Assembly (NCBI GenBank): GCA_021229015.1
Contig: CM037788.1
Coordinates: 57,223,525-57,287,524 of the forward strand
DNA length: 64,000 nucleotides
Source of the DNA: Solen grandis
Taxonomy: Eukaryota; Mollusca; Bivalvia; Adapedonta; Solenidae
Direction: 5' to 3'
Below are positions 57,134 through 64,000 of the stretch, one piece after another (positions within the stretch are counted from its first letter, which is position 1; each line of letters begins with the position of its first letter). Both the position numbers and the translations under genes were made by a program. Below the pieces are notes generated by a model. The model did not search any database, had not been told where the DNA came from, and saw only the letters and a program-made list of their open reading frames with translations.

Positions 57134-59429
57134 AAATGTTATAGCAGATAACATTTTGAAAAATCTCAAGAAATAAGTGGTAAAATGTCAAAAGATACGT
57201 GACTGAGCTCTGTACTTTAGTCTCTTGGACAGTCTGCACTGCTCCACACTGGCATTTCTAAAACATATTCCACAAGAGTGCTTGTGTTAGATTACCATGG
57301 TAACTGAAGATGTGTTTGTCTCCCAAATAGCACATGAAAATAACTGACTGTTGTGATATTTGTGAATGGTATATTGAAATACTGTATATTCTTTCAGAAA
57401 CTTCCTTGGTAATTGATGTTTTGAGGGATTATAATGTCAAGAAAAAAAAACAACAAACAAGCATTCATGTGTCCGAGAGTTTTCCTGAAGTTTATCACAA
57501 GACTAAGGTGCACTATAGATGTGTTAATGGTAATTCTCAGCTGTGGAATTCTGGGATTGGATCAAAAAGCTAGGAGCACTTTCAGGATTGAAAGAATAGT
57601 AGAACCTTTTTATGTATGATGACGTAGAAAGTTCAGAAAACAAATTAACATTGAAAATATAGGAGGTAGTACTTGTATAGGAAGGGACCTCCATGACAGT
57701 TGAAATCATATGATCTCCTGGCTTTAAGAACTTTAATTATCACCTGACAGTAGGGATCGGTTTTCAAAGCAGGGGAGATAAAAACAAAGAAGAAAAAGAT
57801 GCTATTTGAATCATCCTTCAATTATCGCATGATGAAAATCACACTCCAAGTTGTTGTTTACCTAAACGAGTCAAAGCACAGTAAGAAATGAAATCAACAT
57901 AGATTTTTTCCATGGTGTCCGGTTTGTTTTCTGTCAAAGGCATTTCACTGGGCAATTTGGCGAGATCAGAAAATGACTATGTGTGGCTTTGCTGTACTTC
58001 ATTTCTGGAGAGCCTATTCGCTAAACAGTCGTTTCTGTTAAGTATTTGATTGTTTGTGTTTCAGAGATGGCTTGTATATTTTATGTTTGATAAATTCACA
58101 GGGTAAACAATTATAATGATGTATATGGAATGAATTTCATCAACTTTGAAATCATGTGTATGGTAAGATGTCAAAGAATTGAACTGAACTGCTTAAATTC
58201 TTGACAAAGAAACATCATAATTTAATTTTTACTACAAATAAGATATCTGACAATAAAGACAAGATGAATTATCTAATAGCAAACAACAAAAAAAACGATC
58301 ATTTAGCAACTTGCAACAAGCATTTTAAAACTTGACAAGCATTTTTTTATTGATGATCATGTTTTACACGCGCTGTATTGGTAATTATAGCGTTGGAACT
58401 TAATCACGTAACATGTTACTGTGTGAATAACGAAACAATCATTGTGATAAAAAAATGAGAGAGATTTTGTCTTAAGTGCTAGAAAGCAAGCTTTAGTGTG
58501 ATTTATTTTTCCATGTATTATTTGTATTTTCCATTTATTATATACTTTACTAATCAAAGGGATTCTGGTAAAATGCCTCTGTAGTTTTGTGTTATTTTAT
58601 GGTGAAAACTTTGTTATTCTCCTACTGTTGAAAAGTAACTGAACTTATGTGTGTGTCTGTATTTTTTGTGTAACATAGTCTGTAAAAGATGTGTTTCGAT
58701 CCTCTTTTATACTCTTTAATACGATGAATTCATTCATAAAAAATATATTTTTTTTTTTATGATAATAATTTTCACAAAATATTAATGAAAGATAGATGAA
58801 TGAAACATGGCATGCAGACAAACTCTTGCCAAGATCTCTGTATTGAAATACATGAAATACATTTATGGTGTACGTATTTTAAGAACATACTGCGTTATAT
58901 TGAAAGAAAGAGATAATACTAAGAAACATATTAGGTAAATGGCATTTTTTTTGCTTTTTTTTTCAAAAATTTCCCTCATTTATATATGTTAAACTAAAAT
59001 AATGCTGTCATGTATTACTTCACACAATGTTTGATTCATGTGTAAGAATCGTGTAAATTGGAAAGGCATAATACATGTATATGTATATATTCAAAACGTG
59101 TATTTCCTGTGTAAATGCAAATTGTGTGGGTGGGGCAGAGACAGTTTCACTCAGTGATCTCAGTATTCCAAAATATATAAATGTGTACTATTGTCTGTGT
59201 TAACACATGTTCATGTGTAGTGAAAATGTGTAATTAAACAATTGCAGGAAGGGAAGCAGAGTTATGTTGTTCTTACATAATTCAATATAAATTATGAATT
59301 CATTTTTTGTTCTCTTTTGGATAAACCATATCAAGCCATGTTAACCATCTCAAACCAGATCAGACTGAAAACAATTCTTGGTCAAGTACATCTTCACTTT
59401 CTTCCCATCTCAAGTAAAAAATAATGATG

Positions 59430-59615
59430 TTTATCCCTTAACCTTATACACATTGCCAAAAACAAAGCATTTTCCCCCTCAGTTTGCTTATGATATATAT
59501 TGTAGCTCAGATTCTATATATTCTGCATTTCAAAGAAAAATCCATTGTTTTATAAACCATTTAAAGTTCAGTCAAGTCATAAATATATATATGAATATTT
59601 ATGAGTTAAAGGTCA
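59430..59615. mobile_element. Second TTAA MITE family relic
   Basis: TGTAGCTCAGATTCTATATA, TAAACCATTTAAAGTTCAGT and ATGAATATTTATGAGTTAAA match the right half of the family at 14.8 kb. Confidence 0.55.
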
Positions 59616-60524
59616 GTGCAGTCTGATCTAGGCTTACACTGGCTGCAGACCATTCCGCACACAGCTTTCATGTGGTTAAGGATGAAATAAGTTTACTGAG
59701 TGATAAAACTGAAAAGCAATCGGTTGCTATATCCTTTCTTTGAGCAGCCCCTCACCTGTAATGTCCTGTAACATGTTCTCTATTTGTTTGCAGCCCCTCT
59801 CTACCACAGTTAAAGTACCGGGCACATTTGATGCACAACACCATATTTGGAATCTTAAAGAGGACACTTTAAACTGGCTAGTCATTAGCGTTTGTTATCT
59901 TTAATACAAGTTAAATTATATAATTTAAATGCAACTTGATTATACAAGTTAAATGCAACTTTGCTTTCACTTTCTGCAATCTCTAATTATGAGACAAGCA
60001 AAATCTTGTGAAGATTTTATGCATCCTGTATATAGGTCGATCATATTACTTTAACATGCACTCATCATATAAAAATATATGTATTGTATAAGTGTATTTC
60101 TATATATCATGCATTGAGATATGTACAAGGACTCAAGTGTTAAGAGTGGATTTTATAACATTAATCACAGTGTTCAAATAATGATTGGCATTATACACGC
60201 TCTTCATGGTTTGAAATGGAGGCTGTAGCAGAATCACGCGTACCATTGTAACCCATGACTTTAACATTCTTTTCGGACTGAACTGTTAACAGGGATGTAA
60301 TCACCGTAAGTGATAGATCTGTTTTTGGAATCTACAGATAAATATTGGTATGCTTTTTGGTTTAATATTTTATGAATATCTATTATATATAGAACTTAAA
60401 TGAAAATATTGACAAGTTAGACTGATTATTTCATGGGTTCTAATAAATGGTGGTTTATTTAACTTGTTTAATCACATCTGTTTCAAACTGCCAGTATAGA
60501 CTAACAGGAAGTGGTTGTTTAACA

Positions 60525-60740
60525 CCGGCATCTGCCTAGTACAGGTGGCTGCCTTGTACATGTGGCTGCCTAGTACAAGTGGCTGCTTAGTACAGGTGAC
60601 TGCCTAGTACAGGTGGCTGCATAGTACAGGTGACTGCATAGTACAGGTGGCTGCCTAGTACAGTTGGCAATTCTGCTGTACAAAACAAAAATCACAGGTG
60701 GCTGCTTAGTACAGGTGGCTGGCCTGTACAGTTGGCAATT
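60525..60740. repeat. 16-bp repeat (TAGTACAGGTGGCTGC)
   Basis: About nine units of the type TAGTACAGGTGGCTGC run with GACTGC, GTGGCTGG and CTTGTACA variants. Near the end there is a larger duplication including GTACAGTTGGCAATTCTGCT then GTACAAAACAAAAATCA. The minus-strand frame at 60570-60782 is an artefact. Confidence 0.85.
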
Positions 60741-61123
60741 CTGCTGTACAAAACAAAAATCATACACGTTTATTGTGTGCAAATTAAATATTAACTTTTT
60801 ATGTTTCTTTTTTATTTTAGGTATTATATTTTTATTGTTGATATTTTATGGGGTTTTAATTCAAAATTCTATGTGGAAAGTGCAAAATTTGTGTCAAGAA
60901 GTTAAACATGAAAATGTTGACTAGATTCCATTTGCTTTTGTAATTAATTAGAAATCTTTCAAAAAATACATTTTACATTTATGATCTACATATTTCAAGA
61001 TGACCCAGTAAAATTGTTATGTTTATTGAGTCTGTATATTGTAGATCATTGAAAATAGGCACCATTATATCATGAAATACAATATATCATTGGAAAGTGT
61101 GTCTTATATCAACTAAATCTTAA

Positions 61124-61129
61124 AATAAA
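61124..61129 (+). terminator. Candidate poly(A) signal AATAAA
   Basis: AATAAA is followed within about 35 bases by a GT-rich segment. It would be the distal end of the MTG transcript if the 3' UTR is long. The nearer AATAAA at 58252 is the main alternative. Confidence 0.35.
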
Positions 61130-61189
61130 AACCTTGGGTTCAGTGTTTGACAGTGTTTTAATGGCTTGAGTATTATTATGGGTCTTATG

Positions 61190-62497
61190 ATAATGTAGTG
61201 TTATAATGGATTACATTATAATGAATTCAGTGTTATAATGGAGTGTGTTATAATGGATTACATTATAATGAATTCAGTGTTATAATGGAGTTTGTTATAA
61301 TGGGTTGCATTATAATGAATTCAGTGTTATAATGGAGTGTGTTATAATGGGTTGCATTATAATGGATTCAGTGTTATAATGGAGTGTGTTATAATGGATT
61401 GCATTATAATGGATTCAGTGTTATAATGGAGTGTGTTATAATGGATTGCATTATAATGAATTCAGTGTTATAATGGAGTGTGTTATAATGGATTGCATTA
61501 TAATGGATTCAGTGTTATAATGGAGTGTGTTATAATGGATTGCATTATAATGGATTCAGTGTTATAATGGAGTGTGTTATAATGGATTGCATTATAATGA
61601 ATTCAGTGTTAAAATGGAGTGTGTTATAATGGATTGCATTATAATGGATTCAGTGTTAAAATGGAGTTGTTATAATGGATTGCATTATAATGGATTCAGT
61701 GTTATAATGGAGTTGTTATAATGGATTGCATTATAATGGATTCAGTGTTGTAATGGAGTGTGTTATAATGGATTGCATTATAATGAATTCAGTGTTATAA
61801 TGGAGTGTGTTAAAATGGATTGCATTATAATGGATTCAGTGTTATAATGGATTGTGTTATAATGGATTACATTATAATGAATTCAGTGTTATAATGGAGT
61901 GTGTTATAATGGATTACATTATAATGAATACATTGTTATAATGGAGTGTGTTATAATGTATTCAGTGTTATAATGAATTACATTATAATGGAGTGTGTTA
62001 TAATGGATTGCATTATAATGGATTTAGTGTTATAATGAATTACATTATAATGGATTCAGTGTTATAATGGAGTGTGTTATAATGGATTGCATTATAATGG
62101 ATTCAGTGTTATAATGAATTACATTATAATGGATTCAGTGTTATAATGGAGTGTGTTATAATGGATTGCATTATAATGGATTCAGTGTTATAATGGAGTG
62201 TGTTATAATGGATTGCATTATAATGGATTGTGTTATAATGAATTACATTATAATGGATTCAGTGTTATAATGGAGTGTGTTATAATGGATTGCATTATAA
62301 TGGATTCAGTGTTATAATGAATTACATTATAATGTATTCAGTGTTATAATGTAGTGTGTTATAATGGATTGCATTATAATGGATTCAGTGTTATAATGAA
62401 TTACATTATAATGGATTCAGTGTTATAATGGAGTGTGTTATAATGGGTTGCATTATAATGGATTATAATTCATTCAGTGTTATAATGGAGTTGTTAT
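61190..62497. repeat. 1.3-kb TTATAATGG satellite with higher-order structure
   Basis: It is built from monomers TTATAATGGAGTGTG, TTATAATGGATTGCA and TTATAATGGATTCAGTG, usually in this order, giving a repeating unit of about 47 bp. In the last 500 bp a TTATAATGAATTACA monomer is inserted to give longer composite units. The first monomer is the reverse complement of the CCATTATAACACACT unit of the arrays at 12.8 and 53.8 kb. Confidence 0.95.
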
Positions 62498-63129
62498 CCA
62501 GGAACATGTTAAAATGGATATGCTTTGTATTGAGGAAAAAGTTTTGAAGTGTATTTGTTTATATAATTCACACTTTTCCTTAAAAAAATGGTGACTCGTA
62601 TGACTTGATTACCAGTATAAACTTGATCAGCCTGCAAGTTCCATGCTTGCTGATTAGGGTTTGGTATGGATTACTGCTTTTCTGTACGGACATGAGAAGT
62701 TTACACTATGAAGCCTACTCTGATTGTTTTCAGTCTGATCTGGACTGTCACTGGTCAGGCATGGTATAAAATGGCATATCCAGATGGTAAAGGATATATG
62801 GAGGACTGTCCAATAAACTGTTCTATAGTGCATATAGAAATAGAAGGAGATGGAACAATTTCCTGGTCATCGTTATTATTTTCATGCATTCATCTGAGCT
62901 TTTTAGGCCCCTTAACACATTATATTGTAGTTACATGATCACTTATCATCATTTGGAGATAGGGGGATATAGGCTCAGGATATTTTCTGGTATTGTTTTG
63001 TCTACAATTGCAAATGTTTTCTTGATACTGCAAATAAAAATACTCATCTCATCATGGTGATCATATTTCTGTCATACCCAAGTAATTCTCTTTAAATAAT
63101 AGATAACAATATAATACAGTATCTATTAG
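62498..63129. other. No gene seen; MITE-palindrome fragment at 62615-62660
   Basis: 62615-62660 (CTTGATCAGCCTGCAAGTTC, GCTTGCTGATTAGGG) is a relic of the central MITE palindrome without ends. The + open frame at 62708-62938 has no recognisable domain. Confidence 0.45.
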
Positions 63130-63240
63130 AACCCCGACAGAGTTGTAAAGGAGGGAAAGGGAGAGACAGAGAGACAAGGGGGTTTGGGAAAGAGACACAC
63201 ACAGACGGAAAGGGAAAGAGAGAGACAGAGGGTATGGGAG
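63130..63240. repeat. GA-rich low-complexity tract
   Basis: AGGGAAAGGGAGAGACAGAG and similar purine-rich segments. The minus-strand open frames across it are low-complexity artefacts. Confidence 0.8.
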
Positions 63241-63359
63241 AAGGGCTGAATGTTTTTTTTTACCTGGGAACCGGGCAGGTACACGGGTACCCATACAAAT
63301 GTGGTAAAAAACTTTACCACCTATAATTACTACATTAGATCTGAAGGTTGTATGTGCCA

Positions 63360-63402
63360 TCCCTTAAGGGACACGAATATTCATGAAGTAAAGGATTTAA
63401 CT
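63360..63402. mobile_element. Second TTAA MITE family, right end
   Basis: GGGACACGAATATTCATGAA then GTAAAGGATTTAAC resembles the right TIR of the family (CATGAATATTCATGAGGTAA). The motif GATCTTAAGGTTGTATTTTC-CATCCCTTA is duplicated around it (63340 and 63410). Confidence 0.45.
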
Positions 63403-63639
63403 AGTCAATAGATCTTAAGGTTGTATTTTCCATCCCTTATGGAAGGAAGAATCTTACTAAACCATCCCAGGTCAAACTAAGGAACCATTGGAGTGATTAA
63501 AGTTTTGAAAAACCTTGTCTCTGGCTGACTTAACCAAGAGATTTGCTACTCAAACAAGTAACTGGTGTTGCAGGCAACACATGAGTCCTCTACCAGTGAG
63601 GTACATTATTTTCCAATTACCAAAGCAACCAGATTTTTG

Positions 63640-64000
63640 TCAGAAGAAAAACATAACAAGCCAAAAATGATGTGCAAAAGCTTCATACTGCCATCTATTC
63701 ATAGTTCAAGTTTCATAAAAAATATTTTCAGTACTTTTTGAGTTATCACAACATATTGTTTTATTTCCCATATTTTAAGTCTATTTGTTGTCATAGCCTT
63801 TTTAAATACAGCCATCTATCCATATTTTAAATTTCATAAAAAAAGCTTTTTAGTTATCACAATATATTGTTTTATTTGCCATATCTTAAATCTGTTTATT
63901 GTCAAAGCAACCAGATTTTTCAACCTAGGAAGAATAAAAGACGTGCATAATCTCCATACAGACATCTATCCATATTTCAAGTTTCATAAAAAATCCTTCA
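63640..64000. repeat. Dispersed repeat with ~150-bp internal duplication, runs off the window
   Basis: The blocks CAACCAGATTTTTGTCAG, CCATCTATTCATAGTTCAAG, TTTCATAAAAAATATTTTC and GAGTTATCACAACATATTG occur two to three times with substitutions. It is a decayed mobile or satellite sequence that continues beyond the window. No coding capacity is seen. Confidence 0.6.

Larger units (their letters stand above)
57134..61129 (+). other. Probable 3' UTR and downstream DNA of the MTG gene
   Basis: After the TAA the sequence is T/A-rich, nearly free of repeats for 2 kb and without coding character. Candidate poly(A) signals AATAAA occur at 58252-58257, 60442-60447 and 61124-61129. The last is followed by a GT-rich stretch (CAGTGTTTGACAGTGTTTTA), as expected for a cleavage site. 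The first fits a UTR of about 1.1 kb, the last one of about 4 kb. Long 3' UTRs are common for this family in vertebrates. 59430-59615 is a decayed second-family MITE relic, which argues somewhat against the longest version. Confidence 0.5.

Overview
The window is animal nuclear DNA: AT-rich, intron-containing and full of tandem arrays and short non-autonomous transposons. The only protein-coding gene I can support is on the + strand at the right, exons 50026-57133. It is an MTG/ETO family transcriptional corepressor (CBFA2T/RUNX1T1 in vertebrates, nervy in insects). The tRNA-derived SINEs, TTAA-flanked MITEs and GTTATAATGG-type repeats look to me like a bivalve mollusc. That is an impression from repeat style, not a proof.

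The gene. Eight consecutive exons with GT-AG borders and matching phases encode 503 residues plus a stop: a TAFH/NHR1 domain, a charged linker, NHR2, NHR3 and a C-terminal MYND zinc finger. The true start lies upstream. A phase-compatible candidate first exon (43961-44000) is offered at low confidence. The first 50 kb show no other convincing gene. They may be the long 5' intron(s) or promoter-side DNA of this gene; scattered GC-richer, repeat-free patches are candidate regulatory DNA.

The repeats. (1) A roughly 240-bp palindromic MITE, flanked by TTAA with TIR CCCTTTCCCTCATA, has twelve copies or fragments, three of them nested in older repeats. (2) A second TTAA family has ends that read ACCTCATGAATATTCATG. 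(3) Three or four tRNA-derived SINE families are present; two with different bodies share the block AGTATTTCAGTCAT. (4) A 1.2-kb fold-back element at 6452-7658 has arms of about 560 bp and a flanking duplication ATCTGAC. (5) More than fifteen tandem arrays have unit lengths of 15 to 58 bp. Several are amplified pieces of the dispersed elements, and three or more share one 15-bp monomer.

Layout: 0-9 kb SINEs, purine array and fold-back element; 9-15 kb MITE cluster and the first arrays; 15-24 kb mostly unique AT-rich DNA with a 48-bp array; 24-35 kb nested insertions and several arrays; 35-48.7 kb SINEs, MITEs and arrays up to a 100-N gap (48736-48835); 50-57 kb the gene, whose introns 5 and 6 are largely satellite; 57-61 kb probable 3' UTR and downstream DNA; 61.2-62.5 kb a large TTATAATGG array. 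I found no RNA gene, CRISPR array or bacterial-type operon.
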